From: an uncultured Clostridium sp.
Lineage (GTDB): Bacteria > Bacillota > Clostridia > Clostridiales > Clostridiaceae
Length of the DNA stretch: 64,000 nucleotides
Assembly: GCA_900540255.1 (NCBI GenBank)
Contig: UQFE01000010.1
Location: forward strand, 15,912-79,911
Direction of reading: 5' to 3'
Position 1 is the first letter of the stretch; each line of letters starts with the position of its first letter. Of the stretch, positions 34,970 to 45,600 are shown piece after piece. The notes beneath the pieces were generated by a model that was given only the letters and a program-made list of their open reading frames with translations, had not been told where the DNA came from and made no database searches. The translations under genes were made by a program, and so were the position numbers.

Positions 34970-35067
34970 TGGGATGTCGCACTAAAAATTTTATACACAA
35001 TATATTATTTAAAAAAATAAAAATTAATACAATATATTGTAGTATTTATTCTTAATGCCACATCCCC
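34970..35067 (-). repeat. Family M element, copy M4 (inverted)
   Basis: Reads TGGGATGTCGCACTAAAA at the left and CTTAATGCCACATCCCC at the right, so it is inverted relative to M1-M3. It sits between convergent genes, 6 bases from the RNase J stop. A six-base A run replaces part of the internal TTTTATTTTTTAAAAC block. Confidence 0.88.
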
Positions 35068-35073
35068 ATTTTA

Positions 35074-36738
35074 TTAAACTTCCATTATTATTGGTACTAT
35101 TATAGGCTTTCTTTTTGTTTTGCTATATATAAATGAACCTATATCATTTCTTATATTATTTTTTATTTCAGACCACTTAAATATATTATTATCTATAGAT
35201 TTTTGTATACTTTCATATGAAATTTCTTTTATTTCATTCACTAATGCTTCTGATTCTCTGACATATACAAACCCTCTAGTTATTATATCAGGTCCACCAA
35301 CAATTGTATGACTTTCTCTTTCAATTGCAACAATAACATTTATTATACCATCTTTAGATAAATTCCTTCTATCTTTTAATACTATATTTCCAACATCACC
35401 AATTCCACTACCATCTACTAATACATTGCCCGATTGAACTTTATTAATAATAGCTGCCGATTTTCTATTTAAACTTAAAACATCACCATTTTCTAATATA
35501 AATGATTTTCCTTTTTCTAATCCTACTTCTTCAGCTATTAAAATATGCTTTCTTAAATGCTTATATTCACCATGAACTGGAACAAAATATTTTGGTTTTA
35601 ACATAGAATGTATAAGCTTCAATTCTTGCTCACAAGCATGACCTGAAACATGTATTTCCTCAATTGACTTATAAATAACTTCTGCTCCCTTATGAGTTAA
35701 TTCATTTATAACTTTTGATACAGCCTTTTCATTACCCGGTATTGGACTTGCAGAAATAATTATCATATCATCTTTTTCAATTTGTATACTCTTATGAGTA
35801 GATGATGCAATTCTAGTAAGAGCAGACATTGGCTCTCCTTGACTTCCCGTAGTTACAATTGTTATTTGATTATTGTTATAAAGCCTTAAATCTTTTAAAT
35901 CAATTAATAATCCTTCTGGCATATCTAAATAACCAAGTTTACCTGCAACTTCTGAAATTTTCTCCATACTTCTTCCACTAAAAGCAATTTTTCTACCATA
36001 TTTAATTGATGAATTAATTATTTGTTGTAATCTATGAATATTTGATGCAAATGTAGCAACTATTATCCTTCCCTTGCCTTTAGAAAATAAATTATCTAAT
36101 TTTTCTCCAACACTTTTTTCTGACATAGTATATCCTGGATGACAAGCATTAGTACTATCTGCCATAAGTAATAAAACACCCTGCTTACCAAGCTTAGCAA
36201 ATCTTTGTAAATCTATTACCTTTCCATCAACTGGAGTAAAATCCACCTTAAAATCTCCAGTATGAACAACTATTCCAATAGGTGTATGAATTGCTAATGC
36301 ACAACTGTCGGCTATACTATGGTTAGTCCTTATAAATTCTACCTTTAATTTATCTAATTTTATTATATCTTCTTGCTTGACAATATTTATACTTACCTTA
36401 TCAAGCATTTTATGTTCTTCTAATTTACTTTCAATTAATCCTGCTGTTAATTGAGTTGCAAATATAGGAACATTAACTTGCTTTAAAATATATGGTATTG
36501 CCCCTATATGGTCCTCATGTCCATGTGTTATAAAAAATCCTTTTACTCTATCAATGTTTTCAACTAAATAACTTACATCAGGAATTACTATATCTATCCC
36601 ATACATTTCTGTGTCAGGAAAAGTCATTCCACAATCTATTACAATTATCTCATCACCATATTCTATTACTGTTATATTTTTACCAACTTCCCCAAGTCCA
36701 CCTAATGGTATGACCTTTATCTTCTTCTTGCTTTCCAT
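35074..36738 (-). CDS. rnj: Ribonuclease J
   Basis: A 554-residue metallo-beta-lactamase/beta-CASP ribonuclease. THGHEDHIGAIPYIL (~72-86) is the HxHxDH zinc motif; HTGDFKVDFTP and the beta-CASP motifs DSTNACHPG, FASNIHRLQQI, SGRSMEKI and HVSGHACEQEL follow, then HGEYKHLRKH. The C-terminal domain (~450-554) contains GVIIN-type sequence GIINVIVAIERESHTIVGGP and FVYVRESEAL. It carries out 5'-3' exo- and endonucleolytic mRNA and rRNA processing. Clostridia can have one or two paralogues; which one this is cannot be told from here. GGAGG precedes the ATG. A 620-base A/T-rich gap lies upstream. Confidence 0.93.
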   Translation of the reverse strand: MESKKKIKVIPLGGLGEVGKNITVIEYGDEIIVIDCGMTFPDTEMYGIDIVIPDVSYLVENIDRVKGFFITHGHEDHIGAIPYILKQVNVPIFATQLTAGLIESKLEEHKMLDKVSINIVKQEDIIKLDKLKVEFIRTNHSIADSCALAIHTPIGIVVHTGDFKVDFTPVDGKVIDLQRFAKLGKQGVLLLMADSTNACHPGYTMSEKSVGEKLDNLFSKGKGRIIVATFASNIHRLQQIINSSIKYGRKIAFSGRSMEKISEVAGKLGYLDMPEGLLIDLKDLRLYNNNQITIVTTGSQGEPMSALTRIASSTHKSIQIEKDDMIIISASPIPGNEKAVSKVINELTHKGAEVIYKSIEEIHVSGHACEQELKLIHSMLKPKYFVPVHGEYKHLRKHILIAEEVGLEKGKSFILENGDVLSLNRKSAAIINKVQSGNVLVDGSGIGDVGNIVLKDRRNLSKDGIINVIVAIERESHTIVGGPDIITRGFVYVRESEALVNEIKEISYESIQKSIDNNIFKWSEIKNNIRNDIGSFIYSKTKRKPIIVPIIMEV

Positions 36739-37357
36739 CTAAATCCTCCATATTTTATCTATATTTACTGTAATTATTTACACAAAAATAAAAGCTGTTT
36801 TTTAATCAACTTTTCTTTATATTGATATTTTTTTATAAATTAATACGTCAAATTCACTTAATTAACAAAAATACTTTAAAAGCTATTTCCTTAACATTGC
36901 ATTTACAAAGCTTAACATCTGACTATGTTAATTTATTACTTGTTTAATGTTGCTAAGATGTACTTAAATATAATTTCCACGTCCTAATTATAAAATAAAT
37001 TAAATAAATACATTTAAAAACTACTAACTATATTCATTTAATTTATTTCATGTTATAAGTCATTATATCGAATTTGCCACTTTTTTTCAACTAAATTTAT
37101 ATTTCTCCAAAGTGCAAATCTAAAAAATAACTGCAAATAAGCCATCATCATATTTCGATAATAGCCATTTTGAGTCTTAAAACTTATATTAAATTTTTAA
37201 TAAATCTTAAAGAAAAATAACTTTTTCCTTTATTTTATTTTAGGATAAATAAGTACATTTCAGCTTTCACATTATAAATTTAAACAATATTTTTATTTCC
37301 ACATTACAATTAAAATACATTATATGAAAAAATAAATAGTTTAATCTTAAATTTTAT
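36739..37357. other. 619-base gap without a recognised gene
   Basis: Between the RNase J start and the end of the XRE-cupin gene. The stretch is A/T-rich with many short T runs. I see no frame with a ribosome site, no strong hairpin and no member of either repeat family. It must contain the RNase J promoter and perhaps a long 5' leader, as is known for some ribonuclease genes. Confidence 0.4.
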
Positions 37358-37909
37358 CTATTTAGTATAAAACATCAATATAAAAGCCTTAGCTACATTT
37401 TCTGTCTCATTACAATAATGATGTGGCTTATCTGCTATAAAATGAATTACTTCCCCTTCATTAACTATATATTTCTTTTCTTCTAAACTTAACACTAAAG
37501 TTCCTGATGTTACTAAAAGATATTCTTCTACCCCCTCATAATGAAAAGAATCTTCTGTTTCAGAATTAGGCATATATTCATTAAAATATATTTCAAATTT
37601 TTTATCTTCATCAAAATTCATTAAAGGGTGAAATGAATATCCATTTCCTTCTACACTTGGATTAGTCCCCATCTTATATATCATTGGAGAATTTGAACTA
37701 TCTTCCTTTAAAAAATAATTTAATGGTGTTTTTAAAGCATTTGCAAGACTCCAAATTATAGTTATTGATGGATTTCTAATTCCTCTTTCTATTTCACTTA
37801 TCATACTCTTACTTACACCTGAACTAGTAGCTAACGCATCTATAGTTAAGCCTCTTAATTTTCTTATCCTTTTTAAATTTTTTCCTATATTCGTATTAAT
37901 ATTTTTCAT
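37358..37909 (-). CDS. XRE-cupin transcriptional regulator
   Basis: The 183-residue protein has an XRE helix-turn-helix (NLKRIRKLRGLTIDALATSS, GVSKSMISEIERGIRNPSIT; ~8-60) and a C-terminal cupin (~105-183) with EEYLLVTSGTLVLSLEEKKY and HFIADKPHHYCNE. Such regulators respond to small metabolites, often amino acids or polyamines. It is divergent from threonine aldolase across a 212-base gap that contains a perfect palindrome, the likely operator. Self-control and control of the aldolase are inferred. Confidence 0.88.
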   Translation of the reverse strand: MKNINTNIGKNLKRIRKLRGLTIDALATSSGVSKSMISEIERGIRNPSITIIWSLANALKTPLNYFLKEDSSNSPMIYKMGTNPSVEGNGYSFHPLMNFDEDKKFEIYFNEYMPNSETEDSFHYEGVEEYLLVTSGTLVLSLEEKKYIVNEGEVIHFIADKPHHYCNETENVAKAFILMFYTK

Positions 37910-37976
37910 AAAACTAATCTCTTTCTTAAATAAATAATTTTATAAATACTTGAAATTATATTACAAACCATATATA

Positions 37977-38012
37977 ATTCGATATACAATACTAAAATTC
38001 GATATATCGAAT
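37977..38012. promoter_or_regulatory. Operator-like palindrome ATTCGATATATCGAAT plus a second half-site
   Basis: A perfect 16-bp palindrome at 37997-38012. An imperfect copy, ATTCGATATACAAT, begins 20 bases away (37977), about two helical turns. It lies between the XRE-cupin gene and threonine aldolase, 68 bases upstream of the regulator start. Confidence 0.7.
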
Positions 38013-38121
38013 AAAATAATTTCTTTCTTTATTTTTATATTTTTATAATAAATGCTATTTTATACATAAATCAATAAAAAACAGAAAAGTTATTATTTGA
38101 AATTAATAGGAGGTAAAATAT

Positions 38122-39150
38122 ATGTATAGTTTTAAAAATGATTATAGCGAAGGAGCTCATCATAAAATCTTAAATGCTTTAGTAGAATCTAATCTTGAGC
38201 AAAGCGAAGGATATGGATATGATAAATATACAGCTAATGCCATTGAATTATTAAAAGAAAAAATTAAAAATGATAATATAGATATTCATTTTTTTGTTGG
38301 AGGTACTGCAACTAACCTTGTTTCACTATCTTCTTTTTTAAAGCCTTATGAAGCTGCAATTGCTGCAGATACTGGGCATATTTTAGTTCACGAAACAGGT
38401 GCTATTGAAGCAACAGGTCATAAAGTAATTTCTGTTGAAGTAAATGATGGAAAACTTAATCCTGAACATATTCAATCTGTGCTTGATATTCATACTGATG
38501 AACATATGGTAAAGCCTAAATTAGTTTATATATCTAATCCTACAGAAATTGGTTCTATTTATAATAAAAGTGAACTTGAACAATTAAGCAACTTCTGTAA
38601 AGAAAACAAATTGCTTTTATTTGTTGATGGCGCAAGACTTGGGTCAGCATTATGCTCTGATGAAAATGATATAGAACTTTCAGACTATGGAAACTTAACT
38701 GATGCATTTTATATTGGTGGTACAAAAAATGGTGCTTTATTAGGTGAAGCATTAGTTATTTGTAATGATTCATTAAAAGAAAACTTTAGATTTAATATAA
38801 AGCAAAGAGGTGCACTTTTAGCTAAAGGAAGAATTTTAGGAATACAATTTTTTGAACTATTTAAAGATAACCTTTATTTTGATCTTGCAAAACATGCAAA
38901 TAATATGGCTATCTTACTTAGAAATGAAATTACTTCAATGGGATATAAATTTTTAACTCATTCTCCAACAAATCAAATTTTCCCTATTCTTCCTAATGAA
39001 ATAATTGAAAAACTTCAAGAAAAATATTTATTTTATGTATGGTCAAAAATTGATGAAAATAATTCATCTATTAGACTTGTAACTTCATGGGCAACACAAG
39101 AAGAATTTGTTTTAAAATTTATTGAAGATTTAAAAAGCCTTACAAAATAA
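38122..39150 (+). CDS. ltaE: Low-specificity L-threonine aldolase
   Basis: A 342-residue PLP enzyme of the beta-eliminating lyase fold I group. GGTATNLVSLSSFLKPYEAA, AADTGHILVHETGAIEATGH, the Asp/Arg motif LLFVDGARLGSAL and the PLP lysine in YIGGTKNGALLGEALV (~201) are present. It cleaves threonine or allo-threonine to glycine and acetaldehyde. GGAGG precedes the ATG. It is divergent from the XRE-cupin regulator, which probably senses a related amino acid. A hairpin follows at 39163-39199. Confidence 0.9.
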   Translation: MYSFKNDYSEGAHHKILNALVESNLEQSEGYGYDKYTANAIELLKEKIKNDNIDIHFFVGGTATNLVSLSSFLKPYEAAIAADTGHILVHETGAIEATGHKVISVEVNDGKLNPEHIQSVLDIHTDEHMVKPKLVYISNPTEIGSIYNKSELEQLSNFCKENKLLLFVDGARLGSALCSDENDIELSDYGNLTDAFYIGGTKNGALLGEALVICNDSLKENFRFNIKQRGALLAKGRILGIQFFELFKDNLYFDLAKHANNMAILLRNEITSMGYKFLTHSPTNQIFPILPNEIIEKLQEKYLFYVWSKIDENNSSIRLVTSWATQEEFVLKFIEDLKSLTK

Positions 39151-39162
39151 TTATAAATTATA

Positions 39163-39199
39163 TTAGTATAGGAAAAGTATTTACTTTCCCTATACTAAA
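39163..39199. terminator. Hairpin after threonine aldolase
   Basis: Arms TTAGTATAGG(A)AAAG and CTTTCCCTATACTAA. The stem is strong but the T tail is poor, so it may act as a weak or bidirectional terminator between convergent genes. Confidence 0.5.
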
Positions 39200-39271
39200 T
39201 TACAATATTCACTTATACAAATATAAAAAGTAAAATACCTTTCTATAAATTTAAGTAGTTTAAATTGAAGT

Positions 39272-41569
39272 TTATATAAGTTCTAAAAGTTTTAAAACAT
39301 GTTTTGCTATATTTCTTTCTTTACCTTTATAAGGATAAGAGTGAATGTGAATTGCTGGATTAAAGTTTAATTCTATTATTGCATAATTAGTATTTTCATC
39401 ACTATAATCTTCAAGCATCATATCAACACCACAAATCTTTGCTCCTGCTGCCCTTGCTGCATTAACTGCAATTTCCTTAAACTTTTGTGGAATATCATCT
39501 GTATAATCCACACTATCTCCACCTGTACTTATATTAGAATTTTCCCTTAAATACACTATTTCATCTTTTTTAGGTATATAATTAAAATCCTTTCCTTGTT
39601 GCTTTAAGAATAAGGCTGCATTTTCTTCTAATCTTATTTTTTCTAAAGGTGTTACATATCCCTTTCCTCTTAATGAATCTTGATTTTTAATTTCTACAAG
39701 TTCACTTATAGTCTTTTCACCATCACCAATAACATTAGCAGGAACTCTATGAAGTATTCCTACAACTTCATCATCAATAACTAAAAATCTATATTCTTTT
39801 CCCTTTATAAATTCTTCAATTAAAACAGTATTATCATTTTTAAAAGCAATTTCAAAGGCATGAATTATATCTTCTAAGTTTGCACCATTAGGAAAAATAT
39901 TAATTCCAATTCCAAAATTAGTACTCTTAGGCTTTATAACAACTGGCTTATTTATATAATTTCCCGCTTTTAACTTTGCCTCTTCAATACTATTAAATTC
40001 ATCACCTTCTGGAACCTTAACACCTTTTTGTGCTAACACTTTTTTAGTTACAGTTTTATTTTCCATTATTAATACAGAAACATAAGTATCTTTTGATGTT
40101 TTAGTAGCTTGTTTTACATACTCAATTTTTTCATTTTTCTTTAAGGATATAAAATTCTCACTTCTATCTACTAAATTTACAGTAATACCTCTTTTAATAG
40201 ATTCCTTCATTAAAATTTGAGTAGATAATTCTAAATCTTCATACCCCTCTAATTTAAATCTATTATTATATGCTTCTTTCTTATATTTTTTTGCTAAATT
40301 TAAAAATGTATCAACATATCCATTTTCTCTTATTAATTCTGAAACCTTATAAGCATAAGTTAATTTGCTATCATTAAACTTATCTATCATTCTATTTATA
40401 ACATCTTCATAATTTAAATTAAGCTCATTATTAATTGCCTTTATTTCATTTAATATTTCTAATCCATATTCAACCTTATCAATTGCTTTTCCATCCTTAC
40501 TTAATTCAATATCATTAAGTCCTGAAACTGCAACTAACTGCTGGTTTTCTAATGCTTCTTCTTGCCACTTTTCAAAAGTACTTTCTTCTTTCAATAATAA
40601 ATATACATTAAATATTTCCAAGAATTTTAAATCTTCTAAGCTTATTCCACCCTTTTCAAATGGATTAATATCAATTGTTCTATATTCTAAATACTTAATT
40701 CCATCATTAATTAAAGATTCCATAAAATTATTTGTATCACTAGGTTTTAATCTTACATGACTATAAACTTCCTTATGACTTTCAATAATTTCATCTTTTA
40801 AATAACCATTAATACTACCAATATAATCTTCTACAGTTTTATAATTTGGAAATAAATCTACTTTATTTTTATACCCACATTTTCCATTTCTATGTGAAAT
40901 AGCTCCATTACTGCTATAACCATTTTTAGTTAACTTCATTAATGGACATTTATTTTCAGTGATAAAACTTTCATGAACAATTGGTGCAGCTCCTAAAAGA
41001 TATACTATAATCCATCTATATCTTAAATAATTTCTTGCTACCTTTAAATAAATGCTATTTTTAAAAATTTTATATGAATCATTCTTATCACTATTTTCAT
41101 ATAATTTCTTTATTATATCTTCATCAAAAGAAAAATTATAATGAATTCCTGAAATTAATTGTTTTTTACCTCCATATTTCTTTAATAATTTTTCTCTATA
41201 TTCCTGAGCTTCCTTGCTAGCATTTTTAAACTTTGCAACTGGTATCTTATCATCCTCTGGAATAATACATGGCATTGATTCTACCCAAAGATATTCATCT
41301 CCTATTTCTGTTGCAACAATATCATAAAGTACTCTTGTAAACTTATATGCTTCTTCAGACTTTTTAAATGCTGGTGTTATAACTTCAACCTGACTTTCTG
41401 AAAAATCTGTTGTTATATATGGATTTTCAGATTTATCTCCAAATATCTCTGGATGATCTGTTGTTACTAAATTCCCACTTTCATCAACTCTTAAAGCTTC
41501 TCTTTCAATTCCAAAATTTCCACTTATAATTTCATTTCCAGTAAATAACTCTTTTATTTTATCTAACAT
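39272..41569 (-). CDS. gshAB: Bifunctional glutathione synthetase GshAB (GshF)
   Basis: The 765-residue fusion has an N-terminal gamma-glutamylcysteine ligase (~1-440), starting with NFGIEREALRVDESGNLVTT and containing ISGIHYNFSF, EYRTIDINPFEKGGISL. A C-terminal ATP-grasp domain (~490-765) has NKPVVIKPKSTNFGIGINIF, IEEFIKGKEYRFLVIDDEVV, GDSVDYTDDIP and IIELNFNPAIHIHSYPYKGK. It makes glutathione from Glu, Cys and Gly in one polypeptide in the cytosol. The full length matches GshF. AGGAG precedes the ATG. It follows plsC by 36 bases on the same strand and may share its transcript. Confidence 0.95.
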   Translation of the reverse strand: MLDKIKELFTGNEIISGNFGIEREALRVDESGNLVTTDHPEIFGDKSENPYITTDFSESQVEVITPAFKKSEEAYKFTRVLYDIVATEIGDEYLWVESMPCIIPEDDKIPVAKFKNASKEAQEYREKLLKKYGGKKQLISGIHYNFSFDEDIIKKLYENSDKNDSYKIFKNSIYLKVARNYLRYRWIIVYLLGAAPIVHESFITENKCPLMKLTKNGYSSNGAISHRNGKCGYKNKVDLFPNYKTVEDYIGSINGYLKDEIIESHKEVYSHVRLKPSDTNNFMESLINDGIKYLEYRTIDINPFEKGGISLEDLKFLEIFNVYLLLKEESTFEKWQEEALENQQLVAVSGLNDIELSKDGKAIDKVEYGLEILNEIKAINNELNLNYEDVINRMIDKFNDSKLTYAYKVSELIRENGYVDTFLNLAKKYKKEAYNNRFKLEGYEDLELSTQILMKESIKRGITVNLVDRSENFISLKKNEKIEYVKQATKTSKDTYVSVLIMENKTVTKKVLAQKGVKVPEGDEFNSIEEAKLKAGNYINKPVVIKPKSTNFGIGINIFPNGANLEDIIHAFEIAFKNDNTVLIEEFIKGKEYRFLVIDDEVVGILHRVPANVIGDGEKTISELVEIKNQDSLRGKGYVTPLEKIRLEENAALFLKQQGKDFNYIPKKDEIVYLRENSNISTGGDSVDYTDDIPQKFKEIAVNAARAAGAKICGVDMMLEDYSDENTNYAIIELNFNPAIHIHSYPYKGKERNIAKHVLKLLELI

Positions 41570-41605
41570 TATTTTAATTTCTCCTTACTATGCTTAATGA
41601 TAAAA

Positions 41606-42322
41606 TTAATTTTTATATTCATCTCTTAGGGAGCTTATTATTATATTTCTCACATTTTCAGCTAAATCTTTTTCTTCATCCTTTGTTATATTTGCAGTTT
41701 CTATAGCCTTATGGAAAGTTACAATAACTGTTGAAGGCTTAAACTTATTATTTTTTTCAAATGAAGTAAATGAAGAATCTATAGTAACGGGTACTATAGG
41801 AGCCTTTGCTTTTATTGCAAGCTTCATACTTCCCTTTTTAAAAGGTAATGTTTTCCCATCCAAACTTCTAGTTCCCTCTGGAAAAATCATCATTGAATAT
41901 CCTTCTTTTAAATTTTTAACCCCCTCATTTATCATTCTTACTCCATCTCTAGGGTTTTGCCTATCTAATGCAATACATTTACCTCTTTCTAACCAATAGC
42001 TTAAAACAGGCACTTTTAAGACTTCCTTTTTAGATATAAATCCTATATGCCTATCTGCTGAATAAAATATAACTGGAATATCTAATATACTTGTATGATT
42101 TCCTACAAATACACAAGCATCCTTGGGTATATTTTCCTTCCCAACAACTTTAATATTCATCCCTATTATATTTATAGTGAACTTTGACCATAAATATATA
42201 CTCTTAGCTGCATATTCTGTTGCTTCTTCTATACCTTTAGTTTTTTTTATATGTTCATACTTCAATCCTTTTAATCTAGCAAAAATCATATAAAATGAAT
42301 ATTTTATGCCTTTGATTAACAA
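41606..42322 (-). CDS. plsC: 1-acyl-sn-glycerol-3-phosphate acyltransferase
   Basis: A 238-residue membrane-associated acyltransferase. Block I is NHTSILDIPV (N-H-x-S-x-x-D, ~77-83), block III FPEGTRSLDG (~149), with block IV-like APIVPVTID. An N-terminal hydrophobic segment lies near residue 5-20 and again near 40-55. It acylates lysophosphatidic acid to phosphatidic acid. The start is TTG with AGGAGGAAGG upstream. It lies ahead of gshAB on the same strand. Confidence 0.9.
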   Translation of the reverse strand: MLIKGIKYSFYMIFARLKGLKYEHIKKTKGIEEATEYAAKSIYLWSKFTINIIGMNIKVVGKENIPKDACVFVGNHTSILDIPVIFYSADRHIGFISKKEVLKVPVLSYWLERGKCIALDRQNPRDGVRMINEGVKNLKEGYSMMIFPEGTRSLDGKTLPFKKGSMKLAIKAKAPIVPVTIDSSFTSFEKNNKFKPSTVIVTFHKAIETANITKDEEKDLAENVRNIIISSLRDEYKN

Positions 42323-42422
42323 AATTTCCTTCCTCCTAATGTTTGTTTAATTACTTATCATAATGTCAATTCTATCATAATTATCGTGAATTTTCACATA
42401 TTAAAAACTAATACTTTCCTAT

Positions 42423-42612
42423 ACTAACAACATTGTTCTATAACATATACTAACAACATTGTTCTATAACATATCATAAAGTCATATTACAAAACTTATT
42501 TATTGTCCTATTTTGTCCAAGCTTTCTATCAACAACATTTTGATATAACAGATGCTAATACTCTAATACCAAACAACTATCTTCTATCTTAACAACATTC
42601 TTCTATAACATA
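42423..42612. repeat. Four ~26-bp repeats with ACTAACAACATTGTTCTATA words
   Basis: Two identical 26-base units stand in tandem at 42423-42448 and 42449-42474. Diverged copies follow at ~42527-42553 (ATCAACAACATTTTGATATA) and ~42587-42612 (CTTAACAACATTCTTCTATA). The region is the ~330-base gap between plsC and sbcC. There is no spacer regularity of the CRISPR kind. Possibly expanded binding sites or decayed tandem DNA. Confidence 0.65.
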
Positions 42613-42647
42613 ACAATAGGAGCTGAAATGTTCAGCTCCTTATTGTT
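42612..42647 (-). terminator. Hairpin terminating the sbcDC operon
   Basis: AACAATAGGAGCTGAA pairs with TTCAGCTCCTTATTGTT (10-bp perfect core, 3-base loop, flanking pairs). It lies 7 bases past the sbcC stop. The T tail is poor but the stem is strong. Confidence 0.6.
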
Positions 42648-42653
42648 ATAATA

Positions 42654-45600
42654 TTAACTTCTTTCTATCTTAACCTTACTTCCACCCATTCCAGCTTGAG
42701 CAGGAGTTACCAATAATTTAACTGGCACCCTATTTTTAATACTTTCAACATGACTTATAATACCAACTTTTAATTTATCATTATGAATTCTTTCAAGAGA
42801 GCTCATAACAACTTCTAAAAGATTGTCATCTAAAGTTCCAAACCCTTCATCTAAGAAAAATAACTCAAGTGGTGCTGTCCCCTTAAGCTGAATTTCTGCT
42901 GATAAAGCAAGTGCTAATGCAAGTGATGCTAAGAACGTTTCTCCTCCAGATAAAGTAGATGCATCCCTTCCTGCTCCACCATTTTTATAATCCCTAATAA
43001 TAAATTTTCCATCTTCATCAACTTCTAATCCATAATTTCCATTAGTTACTTCCTTTAATTTTCTACTTGCTTCTAAAGAAACATATTTCAATCTTGTAGC
43101 AGCAACAAATTCAACAAACTTTTTACCCTTAAACAATTTATCCAAATCATTTAACAATGCTAACTTATGATCTAACTTTTCCTTTTCCTTTAGTAAATCC
43201 ATTTGTTCTAATAATTTTTCTTTTATTAACTTAACCTCTTCTTGAAGCTTAATTTTTACTTCTTCTAATTCCTTAACTTGGCTTTCCTTTTCTTCTTTCT
43301 TATTTTGTATTTCAGTCCATTCCTCTTTAGCTAATTTTCTATTATTAATTTTTTGAGAAACACTTTCTATTGCACCTTTAATTTTAGCCAAATCATTATT
43401 ATAATTATCAACTTCTAATTTTAATTCTTCTATTTTATTTTTATTTAAGACATTTTCTTTAACTTCATTTATATTTAAAAAGTTTTCTTCTTGTAATACC
43501 TCATATAACTTTTCTTTTTCATTAACTTTTCGCTTATAAAGCTCTGTACATTTTCCTGTTATACCATTTACTTTTAAATTACATTCTTCATAATCCTTAT
43601 CAGCTTTTTCCTTTTGCTTTTCTATTAAAATATAATTTTCTTCAATTGATTTTATTTCATTTTGAATATTTTTTAATATCTCTTCAATATTATTTACATC
43701 TTCAACTTTGCTTCTTATCTTAACTAAGCTTTCTTCTCTAACTTTAGCTTTTTCCTCTAAAGCAGTATTAAATTTACCTAATTCATTTGAAGTTTCATTT
43801 AAAATTTTTATTGCTTCATCTCTATTATTATTTAATTCTTCTAATCTATTTCTATAACTTTTAATAACTTTTTCTATATCTTCTTTTTCTTTTTCAATTT
43901 TATTTATTTCTTCATTTTTAGTTATAAAATCCTCAACTTTAGTTTTTTCTTTAAGTAAATTCAATTCATTTTCAATTTCCTTAAATTTAGCTTCATTATC
44001 ATTAAATTCTTCTTTTAATTGCATTAATGTTTTTTCATCACTGCTTATTTTAGCTTCTAATTTGGTAAACTTAAGCTTTAATATATTAAATTCATCACTT
44101 AATAATTTTATTATTTTTTCTAATTCTTCTTTTTTAACATTATAATCATCAAGCCTTGCTTTTAATTCACTAATTTTAACTTGCGAAGTCTTTACCAAAT
44201 CTTCATTAAAATCTTCCCCCAAATGTTTTATTACAACTTTTTCTTCTTCTATTTTTTCTTTTGCTACCTTAATTTTAGCTTCCATAGATTTTATAATACT
44301 ATCTAAATCACTTGCACATTTTTCCTTTAATGATTTTTCTTCTTCAAACTTGATACTTTCCTTAAATTCTATATGCTTAATATTCTCCTTATGATGCTGA
44401 GCAGAACCACAAACAGGACAAATATCTCCATCCTTTAATTCACTTCTTAGCTTATAAGCTAAATTTTCTCTTTCTATTTCAATTATATCACTGCTTATTT
44501 TCTTTATTTCATTTTCTAAAAGCTCAAATTCTTTCTTTTTAACTTCAACTTCCCTTTCCAGCTCATTTATTAAGTTTTTATTTTTATTTATATCTTCCTT
44601 AGATTTATTAAATATATCCAGTTTTCTTGTTAACTCTAAATGCTTTTGTTGCAAATTAAATAATTCTTCTTGATTTCCAGGACAATTTTTATTCAATTCT
44701 TCTAAGGCTTTTTCATTACTTTTCAATAAATTTTCCTTATCATTAAGTTCAATATCTAATACTTTCTTTTCCTTTAATGAACTATCTACTACATCCTTCA
44801 ATCTCTTTATTTTTATATTATAATCACTTACAACTTTTAATAAACTATTATAATCATTTGTAATTACTACACCTTGCAAAACATCCTGCTTTAATTCACT
44901 ATTTATATTTAATGTGTCTCTATATTCTTCTTTTTCTTTTAATAAAGCATTACCCTTCTTTAATCTCTCTTCAGAATCTAATAACTTATCTTCATTTTCC
45001 TTTTTTTTCTTATTTAATAAGCCTATATTATTATTAATTTTTTTAATTTCTTCTTCTAAAATATTTAATGCTTTTTTATCTTCTATTGCATCCTTTATTT
45101 TTTCTTCTTGAATTTTATATTGAGGAAGCTTATCATCCTTAATTTTCTTAATATTATTCCATTTTAATTCAATACTTAACTTTTTCTCTTTTAACTCTTC
45201 ACATTTATCTTTTAATTGACTTAATTCTTTTTCTGTTAAATCAATATTTTTTAAAGTATCTTCATAAGCAATAACATAAGGATTAACCTTATTTGCTGAT
45301 TCAGCAAATTTAATTTTTTTCCTAATTAAATTTATTTCATTTCCCCTTTCAACAAGTATACTTTCCTTTTCCTTATAATCACTTATTTCAAGCTGCAAAT
45401 TCCAAAGTTCTGATTTTTCCTTAAAATCCTTTTCTATTTCCTTAAGCTCATCATTAATATTTTTTAAATTTTCAATACTTATTTTTAAACTTTCTTCCTT
45501 TTCAATTTTCTTAGCTTCACTTATATCTTCATATCCCTTAAGCTGTCCAGCTAAAATATTTCCTGCATTCTTTTCCTTACTAATTTCCTTTAATAACTTT

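Noticed and set aside
42423..42612. Possible CRISPR array
   Set aside because: Units abut in tandem or lie at irregular distances, there are no unique spacers of constant length, and no cas genes are present.
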